Source of the DNA: Pontederia crassipes
Lineage: Eukaryota; Streptophyta; Magnoliopsida; Commelinales; Pontederiaceae
Assembly (NCBI GenBank): GCA_030549335.1
Contig: CM060184.1
Location: 38,891,909 to 38,955,908 of the forward strand
DNA: 64,000 bases
Reading direction: 5' to 3'
This document shows, in pieces, positions 12,102-22,304 of this stretch. The position numbers and the translations under genes were made by a program. Under the pieces are notes generated by a model. That model saw only the letters and a program-made list of their open reading frames with translations. It did no database searches and was not told the origin of the DNA. How positions within the stretch are numbered: position 1 is the stretch's first letter; each line of letters begins with the position of its first letter.

Positions 12102-12521
12102 TGCATGAGGCATGCCTTGGATTAGTTCCACATGCATAAGTCACGAGAGAGAGATGCTGAGTATATATGGGAGCATGACCTTGACTTGGTAGGACGTGTT
12201 TTGAGAAAACTGTGTGGGCAGAGGCCCAAAGCGGATACTATCCTATGCAAGTGCAATGATGTTACATATGGTATCAGAGTTACTCCGCGTGAGCCTCTGT
12301 GCATGATGGGGTGTGATCACTCAATGAGGGCGTTGAGTCCCCTAAGGGGGGAAGAGTGCATGAGGCATGCCTTGGATTAGTCTCACATGCATAAGTCACG
12401 GGAGAGATGCTGGGTATATATGGGAGCATGACATTGACTTGGTAGGACGCATTTTGGGAAAATCGTGCGGACGGAGGTCCAAAGCGGACAATATCCTATG
12501 TGCAAGTACAAGGGTGTTACA
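12102..12521 (+). mobile_element. TRIM element (right arm of composite)
   Basis: Two 165-bp LTRs (12102-12266 and 12357-12521) begin TGCATGAGGC and end GTTACA. Two bases after the first comes TGGTATCAGAGTT (12269-12281), a primer site for initiator tRNA-Met. The internal region is only 90 bp and ends with the polypurine tract AAGGGGGGAAGAG. There is no coding capacity, which defines a terminal-repeat retrotransposon in miniature. The right flank is tatac, but the left flank (atagg) does not match; tatac recurs only left of the composite at 7324-7328. Confidence 0.85.
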
Positions 12522-12900
12522 TATACATTATTATATCTAAAAGCCATACGTAGAACTTCCTTGTTTTCATCTAGAATCAAGCATTTATTCTTTTCAAAAT
12601 TTACTAAGTAATCTTTATCATACAATTGACTTATGCTAATTAAGTTATGTTTTGAGTTTTCAACTAGCCAAACATTTTCCAAATATACTTTGTCATTCTT
12701 ACCAACATTACTTATACCAATTACTCCTCCTTTGCTATTATCTCCAAAGGTAACTTTTTTCCATTTTTCTTTTCTAATGTAATAAAGTTTGATGGGTCAC
12801 TGGTCATATATTTTGAGCATCCACAATCCAAATATCATTTGCCTTCATTATCCTTTGAAGATCCTTATAAAAAAGACATTAAGATTCTCATTGTTTTGAT
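12522..12900 (-). pseudogene. copia protease and GAG-pre-integrase start, broken
   Basis: A degenerate protease region at about 12790-12840 reads LDCGCSKYMTSDPSNFI, where active proteases have DSG; here Ser is Cys. Downstream, ENVWLVENSKHNLISISQL and RMAFRYNN are the start of the GAG-pre-integrase region. The frame is cut at 12522 by the nested composite. Removing 7329-12521 with one copy of tatac rejoins YNN to VYKIDFENL in frame at 7328. Confidence 0.8.
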
Positions 12901-12977
12901 ACCCAAACTTGCTTGGGTCCAATTTGGTTAGTGATGATCTTTTTGGGGACCCAAATCTTCTTCATACCACTATTTAA

Positions 12978-14508
12978 TCACATTTTAACTTTACATTCAT
13001 AAGAGTAATGTCCTTCATGACCACAATGAAAACAAGTGATATGTAATTTTGCATGAAAATTTTGTGATGCTTTAACAAATAGAATCATTTTATCCTTCTT
13101 AATATCAAATGAGCTAAAACCAAGTCCATTTTTATTAAAAAGTCTTCTTTGTGTTGATAGCATTGCATCTAGCATTTTTTCACCATTTGCAAATTTTTCA
13201 AGTTTACCTTTTAAAACAATATTATCATTTTTCAAGATTTCAACACTACAAGTTTGTTTTTCACAAGATAATTTTAAGGTATTATTTTCCATTTTCAAAA
13301 CTTCAATCATAAATTCTAAACTAGAGTTCTTATCATCTATTAAATTACAATTTCCACAAATTTTAGAATCATGTTCATTTTTCAAATCATCATGTTTCTT
13401 TTTAAAGCATCTATATTTATCTATAAGAATTCTAAACTCATCATGCATATCAAAGGATTCACTATCATTAGATTCGGATGATTTAGATAATACTTCATAG
13501 TTATTTGCCAAAATATATGTAGGTTTCTTCATCATCACTTAAGGAGGTATTGAAGTTATCTTTTTCATGTAGTTGAAGAGTTTTCTTTTTCTTCAAGTTT
13601 TCTCCCTCCTTTTCTTTCTTAGCTAGATTTGTGCACTTATTCTTGTAGTGTTCAACCTTTTTGCATTCAATGCAAGTCACTTGATTTTTACTTGTTGATG
13701 ATTTTCTTTTGGAGAAGCCACCCTTTTTCTTTTGCTTGGCAAATCTAAAATATGTGTCAAGCTTTTTAGCATATAAAGCTAGCTTCTTTTCATCTAAATC
13801 TTCATCTTCTCCACTTATTTCACTTTCCTCCATTTTTGCTTTCAAAGCTAAAGTCTTCCTTTTGGAAATATTTGTTTCTTCATCTTCCTTGATTCCAATC
13901 TTATAAGTTAAGAGGGATCCTATGAGATCATCAAAATCTAGCTTGTTCAAGTCCTTCTCTTCAATCACGATTCTCTTGGTATGCCACTTGGAGGAAAGAG
14001 ACCTAAGAAATTTCTTCACCTTTTGAGAGTTAGTTCAGGGCTCGCCCAAGGAGGCCAAGCCATTCACAATATCATTAAAACGCACAACCATTTTATTTAT
14101 AGACTCATTTTCATGCATCTTAAAAGAGTCATATTGATGATTCAAAATATTAAGTCTAGACTCCTTAACCTTATCGGTACATTCATGTGTAATGATAAGT
14201 TTTCTCCAAATTTCATAAGCACTTTGACAATTAGAAATACGATTAGATTCCGTTTCATCTAAAGCACAAAAAAGATGATTTTTTTCTTTTCAATCTAATT
14301 TCACAAGTAATCTTTCACCTTCGGTGTATTCTAAAGGTGACTTTCCATGCAAATCAAAATCATTTTCAATAATATCACAAATATCAATATCAATAGAGCA
14401 TACACAAGCTTGCATTCTAATTTTTCAATAGGCAAAATTTGAAGCATTAAAAAGTAGAGGACGTTTTGTGGATTGACCTTCACCCAAAGTAAAATCATTT
14501 GATGCCAT
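12978..14508 (-). pseudogene. copia gag (nucleocapsid), broken
   Basis: The frame starts at 14508 with MASNDFTLGEGQS, the usual start of plant copia Gag. A few codons after FNASNFAY the expected Trp codon is TGA, and more breaks follow. The central part (13501-14019) carries the UBN2-type core (KKFLRSLSSKWHTKR, then DLNKLDFDDLIGSLLTYK), a Lys/Glu-rich stretch and a first CCHC knuckle (CIECKKVEHYKNKC). The overlapping frame 12978-13538 is a coiled-coil-like segment ending in a second knuckle (CFHCGHEGHYSYEC). Gag packages element RNA into cytoplasmic particles. The stop and the frame change make this copy non-functional. Confidence 0.85.
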
Positions 14509-14548
14509 AGCTCAAAAGATGTTTAAATCTTTAAAAACAAGAGCAACT

Positions 14549-14562
14549 TGGCTCTGATATCA
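14549..14562 (-). other. Primer binding site (initiator tRNA-Met)
   Basis: Immediately inside the 5' LTR the element strand reads TGATATCAGAGCCAAG, close to TGGTATCAGAGC, the standard plant copia primer site complementary to the 3' end of initiator tRNA-Met. It fixes the element orientation as minus. Confidence 0.85.
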
Positions 14563-14564
14563 AT

Positions 14565-15841
14565 TGTAGGATAAAAAACATTAAGAAAGATGGTGAATTG
14601 GTATATTAAAATTAAAACCGAAAAAGCTGTAAAAGTCGATTTTTAGAAAATGCGATCACAAGCAAGTAAAGTAAGTAAGAAAAGCAAGAAAAGAGCAAAA
14701 GAGAAGCAAGATGCAATATGTTGATGAGATTCGGCCCAATTCCTTGGCCTACATCTCCGCTCCGACTTTCCAATCTCGAGACTGTCGAAGATCCACTAGC
14801 CTTCTCTTTTCTTGTAGGGAGAGACTAACTCTTTCTACACCATAATACCTTCTTCTTCACTCAAGAGGTAAGGCACACTCTTCTTACAAGGAGCTCTCAA
14901 AATTATCCAAACAAGAACATAAGGATTTCCTCCAATTTTCTCTTCTTATAAAGAATGCTCTCACTAAGAAACTAGAAGAGGAAAGGGATGATTTGCAAAC
15001 TTTAGCTCAAGAAAAATATTTTGGACTTGAAGGAAGCTCTAGAGTGATTTGTCTTGCTTGGATAATCTTTCTTCAATCTTTTTTATCCCTTTTATAGGTT
15101 TCTCTTGAAAATATGGCCGTTATAAATTAATTCAAAAAGGTTGTGCTGCCAGCTCTAAAACAATCGCCCGTTTTAATATCGATCTTCCGTTTTGCATAGT
15201 AACTAGCCGTTATCTCTTTTGTCGAATATTCAACAGTCGTCCATTACATAATCGGTCATCCATTTTATAAAAAATTATATCTATTATTTTTGTCTTTTAT
15301 GTGCAATTTTCCGTTGATCGTAGTCCGTAGAAGAATTATAGCCATTTAAATAATTCTTGCTTCCATAACGGTCGCCCAGAAGGAAATCGGTCGACCGGTT
15401 TAGAAGTCTGATGCTTTTTGTAATCTACGATCGTTCCAGCTACAATTTTGATCATCTATTATATCCCATAACAGTCGATCGATAATAAATAGGTCACCCA
15501 TTTTTAGGAGTCGTTCCTCTCTGTGATTATCGATCGTTCCAACTGTAATTTCGGTCGTCCATTATAACGATCGACTGATAATAAATTAGTCGCCCATTTT
15601 TAGATATCGTTCCTCTATGGAATTATCGGTCGTTCCAACTTCAATTTCGGTCGTCCATTATATTTCACAATGGTCGATCATTATACTGACGGTCGACCGT
15701 TTGTACTGCAGAGAAATACTCCGACTCTTTTTCTTCGAAAAATATTAAACCTGTTCACACTAACACTTGAAGCATAATTAGCACATCATCTTCCTTGTTT
15801 GCTATCACCAAAATACTTAGAATATGGTCTTGAGACCAACA
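14565..15841 (-). repeat. 5' LTR of the copia element
   Basis: About 1.28 kb, matching 70-1290 along its whole length with many substitutions and small indels. On the element strand it begins TGTTGGTCTC and ends CCTACA, the TG...CA termini of an LTR. It carries many copies of the palindrome GGTCGACC and relatives (GGTCGCCC, GGTCGTCC). The visible divergence between the LTRs indicates an old insertion. Confidence 0.9.
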
Positions 15842-16355
15842 GTGGTCACCGAGTTATATTTGGATTGTTGATTATTGTGGTAGTTCAAGATCCCGTAAAG
15901 TATTAAAATCTTTTTGTGGCTCTTGAGATGACAAAAACTACCTACACAATGGCTCAAATCACAATGGACTAATGGAGTTGACTCTTTATGCATTTCTTGT
16001 GGTGCTCCAATGAAGGTCATTGACAATATATCTTTTGAATGTAACATAGCACAATAGGTATGGCAGCAGGCAAGATGCTCTTGGGTGAATGTGAATTCAA
16101 ACAATGAATTCTGACATTTTTCTCAACTTGAAGGGGGACAAACTGCTAGCTTTCATGTGGGCCATCTGGTGCCAATGCAATAATGGTATCTTTTGGGGCG
16201 AACACTATTACGTGGATGACATTGCGGTGTATGCTTACATGTTGTTGATGGAGTGAGCATCACTTTGATGCTATCATTGTAATCTCTATTGTAATATGTG
16301 ACTTAATCAATAAATGAACATGGATGGGGACGCCTCTCATCCTTCACACTTTCAA
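15842..16355 (+). mobile_element. LINE 3' fragment (zf-RVT end of ORF2)
   Basis: The plus strand encodes a decayed C-terminal part of a plant LINE reverse transcriptase protein. A frame with a few stops reads SIKIFLWLLR, then LPTQWLKSQW, then a zinc-finger region CISCGAPMKVIDNISFEC and later AFMWAIWCQ, the usual zf-RVT order (Cys-x2-Cys, His/Asn-x-x-x-x-Cys, then WAIW). An oligo(A) run lies near 16350. Bases 1-69 are probably the upstream part of the same fragment, since the copia element at 70-15841 separates them. It differs in sequence from the LINEs at 33-64 kb, so it is a second LINE lineage. Confidence 0.6.
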
Positions 16356-18388
16356 AAAAATATTCTTAACAAAACAATAAAAAAAACTCTTATAACCGTA
16401 TCCTTATAAAACCAAGCAATTCATGTCAAAGAGGAGAATGTCATTGGAACCAACCACATTTTGGAGGGGTTGTTCCAATTATCCTTTACATTTGTTGCAT
16501 TGTTACCAATTTACCATCTTCACTAGCATTCTTGAATTTTTATTGGATTTTGGGTGTTATACGCACACACACCCACACACACATATACATATACGTACAT
16601 AGATATACATACATACATACATATATATATATAAGGTATGTTAATGTGCGACCACACATTGGGGGAGCACTGCATGACCACTAGATTTGAGCTGCATGAT
16701 TTGCATCCAATAGATGCATGCAAAATACAACATATAATTAGCCATGCATTTAATCACATTTCGATTCATTTTCATATAACATGCATTAATTTATGGCTTT
16801 ATTTGCTTTAATTTTATAAAAAAGAGAAATCTACCTAAATTCTATGTTTTATTAGAGAAAAATGAAGAAAATTGAATTACGAAACCATCGAAGAAAATAA
16901 CGTTCAAATCGAAGTTAAAACGGAGTTAAAAAGTGAAAAATAGTGGAGTTGGCAGAGACTGTAACACCGCTGTCACGGGGGCCGTGAGATGGCTGTAATG
17001 ACCCGTTAAAATGCTAAATTTCTCATAGAAACTTGCCCCGAGTTACGTTGTGAGCAGAATATTACGGACTGTTAAAAATACACTTTTACTCTGATTTGAA
17101 CACTGTATGAGTCGTGAAATCAGTGTTACAGGCCGTTACGGAGCTTTTATGGGGCGTTATGAAGGTTGATTTCGAAATTTTCTTTTCTTGGGGATTTCAA
17201 TTGCAAATCAATTCAAAATTTTATCTTATGTCTCAACAGTCATTAGGGAACATATTTACTCAGATTTGAAAAAGTTTTCATGGTTTTAAAGTCCAATTAA
17301 AGTCTATTTCGAAATTTTATTATTTTGACATAAAAGACTCACAATCAAACCAAAACTTTACTAAAACCCTTGGGACACCTAGAAGCTATAAATAAAGATC
17401 CTAGGAGACAGAAAAATGTGTGTTTAGAGTGCTTGAGGTGCTTGAGACCTGGGAGCCGTGCTACATTGCACATGACGAATTTTAGAGTTTTTCGATGTTT
17501 GTTTGGGAGAAATTGTAGAGCATCTCAGCATGTGTGCTCTACAACAATCCAGAGATCATCAAAGGCGAAGAATTCTATCTTCTAATCATTGTTTGGATGC
17601 TCTTTACTTAAATTTCATTATTTCTGTCTTTTATGTAATAGAGATTTGTATTGTTTACAAGAAAACTTTATGAACTCAATTATTAGATTTGGATTAATAT
17701 AGTTGTTCAACTTTTTTTATTATGATTACTATGCTTAATGCTTTTTACTAAGATTATTATAGTATGAGATAAGACTACATACTAGGTGTCGAGTGGTTAG
17801 TTTTAGGATTTGTTAATTCTTAATGAATTGATTTTTAACTTGAAGTTGAAGCAATCATAACACAAATCTTATAACTCATCGTTTGCGCTAGGTTTTGTGT
17901 GGTCTATCAATTTATACCTAGCATGAATGATTGTTAGTTTAGGATATACAACTTAATGCATCTTAACATCTTGTTTAACTGAAGATTAATTGAGCATTTG
18001 TGATCTTATGTTCTACGAGAGTTAAGATAGTTTCACTTACTCAGCGTAAAGGTCATTATTTTAGGTAATACTAATTCGTCTCAAGAACTGAGTCCATTTA
18101 TTATTGTTATAATTCAATCTTCATAGTTATTCATGCTGGTTAATCATTATCTTTAATCATCCATAATCCTTAGGCTCAACATCAATTTATTTTAGTTTCT
18201 GTTATTTAATTTCCTACACATTTAATTTTTATTTTCATATCACAACACCCTTTTCTCTCTTACTAAATTTTTAGTATAGATTAGATTTAACTAGTTCCTC
18301 TTGGGTTCGATACTCTACTCTTTACTTTATTACTTGATATGACTAGTGCACTTGCTAACAAATTTATTTGTTACAAATTCAACGCATC
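16356..18388. other. Gene-free AT-rich stretch with possible gypsy leader
   Basis: Holds a CA/TA microsatellite (16560-16635) and noncoding AT-rich DNA. The end (18290-18360), with TTGGGTTCGATACTCTACTC, TTTATTACTTGATATGAC and AGTGCACTTGC, resembles the leader of plant Ty3/gypsy elements of the Athila/Tat kind, so 17000-18370 may be a gypsy remnant. No protein-coding similarity recognised. Confidence 0.35.
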
Positions 18389-19280
18389 AGTCGCCTTCTC
18401 ACCTCATGTGTTCTTCCTCCTTGCCTTCGTGTGCACCTACCTTCCTCCTTCCCGCTCTCATCTTCTTCCTTCCTTCGCGTGCACCCGCCTCCCTCCTCAC
18501 TGGCGTTAAGCGACGTCCTCTACCTCGCCGCCTCGTCCTTTGCATCATCGCCTATGAGCTGGTCGGCAGCATCGACGACAATCTCCTTTGCATGGATGAT
18601 GACGACTACTCCCTCCTCGCCCACGGCAAGCGATGTCCTCTGCATCTCCTCCTGCCGCCCTCGCTTCCTACTCGTCCTCGCCTTCTATTTTCATCGACGA
18701 TCTTTCATCCTAGCTAACAATGCGGTCTCAATTACTTTCCCAAATTGTGTGATGAAGCCTTTCACCACGACGAGGGACCTGCGCGACGATTGAGCGTGTA
18801 CAAAAAAGGGGGACTAGTACGTTGGAGCTCTGCACGACAATGAAGCTCCTCCACCCGTGCGATGATGGAGCTCTGCTCGACGACAAAGCTCTACGCGATG
18901 ATAGAGCTCTAGAAGATGTTCCTCCTCCTCCAACCTCATCGCCGATCATCGACATCCAAAGGTCGTCCACGCCGAGAGTTCACCACTGTGTGGGAGTGGA
19001 AGGATTGTCAACATCCAGTGGGAATGACGATGACCAGTGCGCCAGATGAGAAGGAAGATGTGCACGATATGAGGGAGAGGAGGAAGAAGACATACACCCG
19101 AGGGAGGAGACGTACACGGGCCACACATTCATGTGAGGGAGGAGGAAGACATGCTAGTCGCGCGTTCATGTGAGGGAGGAGGAAAACGCGTGACTTTGCA
19201 GTAGGCGTAAGATGCGCGATTCCCAACCATTGATGCACAATCCCAATGCCCAGATCAATTGGCCAAACATGTTTGACTTC

Positions 19281-19284
<4 letters not shown>
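18389..19284. other. GC-rich low-complexity stretch, no recognised gene
   Basis: GC-rich and purine/pyrimidine-skewed, so several open frames overlap on both strands. Their translations are Ser/Pro/Arg-rich and share no recognisable domain; the 'GATGATGGAGCTCTGC' type words repeat near 18840-18910. Could be sequence captured by a transposon, but I cannot show a parent gene. Confidence 0.35.

Positions 19285-19353
<69 letters not shown>
19285..19353. repeat. (GA)n microsatellite
   Basis: About 34 perfect GA units, ending two bases before a terminal-inverted-repeat element. Confidence 0.95.
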
Positions 19354-19355
<2 letters not shown>

Positions 19356-19356
<1 letters not shown>

Positions 19357-19950
19357 TATTAATGTGACACCACATAAAAGTGGGTGCATCGTACGACCCA
19401 GTCGTTCGATCATTCATCAATAGCAATCAAAGCCGAGAGGTTTTCATTTTCAACGACGACAGAGTGAGGGATGCGAATGGAGCTCCAGTGGTTGCAGGCA
19501 TAATGCGACCTGTGAGGGCGTCGAGGGGGCGAGAAGTCGCCGAGGGGGTAGCAGAAAGGTCACAAATCGTAGGTCATCGACGAAGCCATCACCCTCCATT
19601 CTCACAAGTCGTTGGTGAAGCAATCGCCCTCCGCTCTCGCAGGTTGTCGACCCTCCCTCGCCAATCTCCTCTCACTGATCCTGCTTCATCAATCATCTCC
19701 GCCAATCTCCCCTCGCCGCTTAGTGTCGTCGTTGCTCCAATCGCTATCCGGGAAGGGTGGAGGCGGGAGGGAGAGGAAGATGTGTGCGTGATGGAGGAGG
19801 ATGGCCAGAGGAAGTGCGGGGCCGGAGGAAGACATTGCACGTGACTACTACAGAGGAGGAAAACATGAGGGATCGTTCATCCACCGATGAACGATGGAAT
19901 GACAGATCTATGGTCACACGGTGCACCCACTTTTATGTGGTGTCACACTA

Positions 19951-19954
<4 letters not shown>
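19356..19954. mobile_element. TIR element with GC-rich interior
   Basis: The left end (ATATTAATGTGACACCAC..., then ATAAAAGTGGGTGCA) and the reverse complement of the right end match over about 45 bp with few changes. The interior (19400-19900) is GC-rich, unlike the AT-rich ends, and has no recognised domain although it is open for about 150 codons. A perfect 10-bp stem, ATCGTTCATC/GATGAACGAT with a 4-nt loop, lies at 19872-19895. The element abuts (GA)n on the left and (AT)n on the right, which hides any target duplication. Superfamily not assigned; a Mutator-like captured-DNA element is possible. Confidence 0.65.

Positions 19955-20011
<57 letters not shown>
19955..20011. repeat. (AT)n microsatellite
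   Basis: A long AT run directly at the right end of the TIR element at 19356-19954. Confidence 0.9.
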
Positions 20012-20013
<2 letters not shown>

Positions 20014-21283
20014 GTCACCACAATTTTCTAAATAAATAGGTTTAGCTCAATTTCTCCTGACCCCAACGAAAAATTTATTTATACTTCAATTGAAGTCAAA
20101 CACTTCAGAATTAAAGACACCCGCCCTTGCACTGATGCTTTCGCTATCCGGACAATGATGTTGAGGAGGATTAAGGGAGGGGATTCCTTATCGGGAATAT
20201 GTGTCAAGGGGAGAAGAGGAGGAAAACCCTTGGAATAAGATTTTATGGTGTATTTTATTTCTAATTTAGAATTAATTTAATTTCATAGATTGTGATAAGT
20301 GTTCTATTTTTCAGATATCAATGTAAGAAAACTAAAAGTTTTATCATGTATGTATGTATAAAATCTCTAAATGACATGGTAGAAAATTATTCTGCTTATA
20401 ATATCATGTTGTTGCCTTAAATTCTTGGTGCATTCTTTAATACATAAATCTTTTCGTGCAAAATTCCTAGCAAATATAATTATTTAATTCAAAATGATAA
20501 TAGCGAACAACTCATATACAAAGATCAATTAGGGCATTTCTTCGTCGAGCACGGTACTCATTATCGAATGGGATAAAATGCGCCAAGTAAGTTAAAAATA
20601 AATTTGGCTAACTTTCCACATGGAATAAAAAAAAAGAGGGAAGAATAATATGGCCACCTCCAATAATGTGGTCCACCTCGATTAATTATCTAAATCGATT
20701 TTATTAATAAAGACCTGTTAGGAGACGCCGTTATGTCTGACTCAGTCCGTCTAGCACGACCTTGTGAAAAGGTGTAGGTAGCCTTCATTGGACCGAGTCC
20801 TCCATGGCTGCAATTTTACTCTGATCCAGGGATAAAAAAAACGGAATAAAGGATGGAATTATTTATATTATTGCATCATCATTTTTGCAGTGAAAGGAAG
20901 ACCAATTTCAATTGAGTAAGATATCGAGTTTTAATTTCTTTTAATATTAAAAAAAGTATATTGAAAACAGCATATGAATCATTTAGAAAAGGAGAGATTT
21001 GACAAATGAAGAATCAAGGGCCCTTCACTTAATTTTTACTCCATTAATTAAGTAACATTTCTAATCTCTGGTAAATTACTTAACTGGGGCCTCTGCTTTT
21101 TAATTCCACATAAGAGGCGCAAATGCTACAAGGAGACATAATTTATATATCCCAATATCCAGTAAGAAAGTAGATAATTTAGCAACTTCTTAATCTTATT
21201 TGAGATGGAAGAGTTGATTTTAGATATATTTTTTATAATAATAACGAGTCAATAATAAAATATTTTTTAAAAAATGAATATTT
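20012..21283. other. Gene-free stretch upstream of WLIM1
   Basis: AT-rich intergenic DNA. A GC-richer patch at 20710-20830 has no frame that I recognise. No RNA gene seen. Confidence 0.4.
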
Positions 21284-21715
21284 TAGTGGGTACTCGTACT
21301 TATGCTTCTGGGTACTCCATATCAAAATTTTGTCAGATAAAATTCTAAAAAAAATAATTAATGATTGATGATCATGAAATCATTAATACTAGAGAACATA
21401 ATACACATATATTTTACTACGTTTTTTATCAAATGTGAACAATAAAACTTATAGATGTTAAAGATGAGAAGTCACAAGAAGAAAGAAAATTATTAATAAC
21501 TCTTGATTTAGACATAATAGTAAAGAGAATAACTAATTATTTGTTTTAAAAACTTAAACAATACGAAAATATTAGAAATCTTATGAAAATTTATTTTATA
21601 TATATATTATATATTTAATATATTGCCGTACTCATATCCTAATTTTTTAGAATTTGACGTATCTCGTATTCGTACCCGATATCGGTACCGTACCCGTACT
21701 CTTGCAACATAGACA
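21284..21715. repeat. GTACGGGTACG-type repeat in the WLIM1 upstream region
   Basis: Both edges carry GTAC-rich words: GGGTACTCGTACTTATGC on the left and CGTACCCGATATCGG followed by TACCGTACCCGTACTC on the right, around an AT-rich core. A relative lies at 60915-61190, where both also share a TATGT(T/A)GCA word. It looks like a short nonautonomous element with GTACG-rich ends. It ends about 310 bp before the WLIM1 start codon, so it may lie in the promoter. Confidence 0.5.
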
Positions 21716-22008
21716 ACCACCATTTGCCTTCTCCATGCATCTCTCTCCCCCCGTGGCCTTTGGCCACCGCCACCATTCTCACTGTACAAAATCTATCTCC
21801 ACAAATATCATTATTTACCAGTTACCGCCACTCCAGACCTCTGTCCTTCTCTCTCCTGTGTTTTGCTTCTCCTCTCAGCAATCGCCCCACCACTATAACT
21901 TACTCCCCCTCCCTGCCTCCTCTTAGCCTTGCCACCTTCCACAAGCTTGGTCTCTGCTCTATCCTTCCCTGGGCCTTTGGAAAACATCCCAGGAGAGAGA
22001 GAGGGAGT

Positions 22009-22023
22009 GAGAGAGAGAGAGAG
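22009..22023 (+). repeat. GA tract in the WLIM1 5' leader
   Basis: A GA run ends two bases before the ATG, with more GA/GGGA sequence from 21990. A second GA run lies in intron 1 at 22270-22301. GA repeats are known binding sites for plant BPC (GAGA-binding) factors; a role here is inferred. Confidence 0.6.
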
Positions 22024-22025
22024 CA

Positions 22026-22268
22026 ATGGCGTTCCAAGGGACGACGACAAAGTGCACTGCATGCGACAAGACTGTGTACCTGGTGGACAAGCTCACCGCT
22101 GATAACAGGGTGTATCACAAGGCATGCTTCAGGTGTCACCACTGCAAAGGGACCCTGAAGGTATCTCTTTCTTTCCCCGTCGGATAGATGTTTGTCTTTT
22201 TGGTTCTCTTGTTTTATCTTTTCTGGTCTAATTCTTCCGATCGAATCTGCTTCCTTTGGATCTGATCT

Positions 22269-22304
<36 letters not shown>

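Larger units (their letters stand above)
7329..12521. mobile_element. Composite nested insertion with inverted TRIM ends
   Basis: The insertion interrupts copia pol and is flanked by tatac on both sides (7324-7328 and 12522-12526). The left end is a TRIM LTR plus internal part in reverse orientation (7329-7675). The right end is a full TRIM (12102-12521) in forward orientation. Both outer ends are the same LTR end (TGTAA... / ...TTACA). Between them lies a decayed gypsy-type body. At 7665-7685 the two halves meet as CTCTGATA ccata TATCAGAG, that is primer site against primer site. Exact rejoining of the copia frame after removal supports one insertion event. The mechanism is inferred. Confidence 0.7.
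70..15841 (-). mobile_element. Ty1/copia LTR retrotransposon with env-position ORF, decayed
   Basis: The element lies on the minus strand: 5' LTR 14565-15841, PBS near 14549-14562, gag, protease, integrase, RT and RNase H in copia order, an extra ORF at 1797-3083, PPT at 1291-1302 and 3' LTR 70-1290. Integrase before RT defines Ty1/copia. Two CCHC knuckles in gag and an ORF between RNase H and the 3' LTR recall the Sirevirus group, although that placement is inferred. The flanks gtgga (65-69) and gtggt (15842-15846) look like a 5-bp target duplication with one change. Gag-pol carries stops, frameshifts, a 5.2 kb nested insertion and a smaller insertion in RNase H, so the copy is not autonomous. 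Confidence 0.9.

Noticed and set aside
7329..12521. Reading the inverted ends as a DNA transposon with terminal inverted repeats
   Set aside because: The ends contain LTR, PPT and primer-site signals in retroelement order and the duplication is 5 bp; no transposase is present.
18346..19238. Overlapping open frames of 60-140 codons as genes
   Set aside because: They overlap on both strands in GC-rich low-complexity DNA, with no domain, no splice logic and no consistent frame.
19380..19844. 154-codon plus-strand frame as a gene
   Set aside because: It lies inside a TIR element, overlaps an equally open antisense frame and shows no recognised domain.
21724..22158. 144-codon frame overlapping WLIM1 exon 1
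   Set aside because: It reads the WLIM1 leader and exon 1 in another frame; the WLIM1 reading is conserved and spliced.
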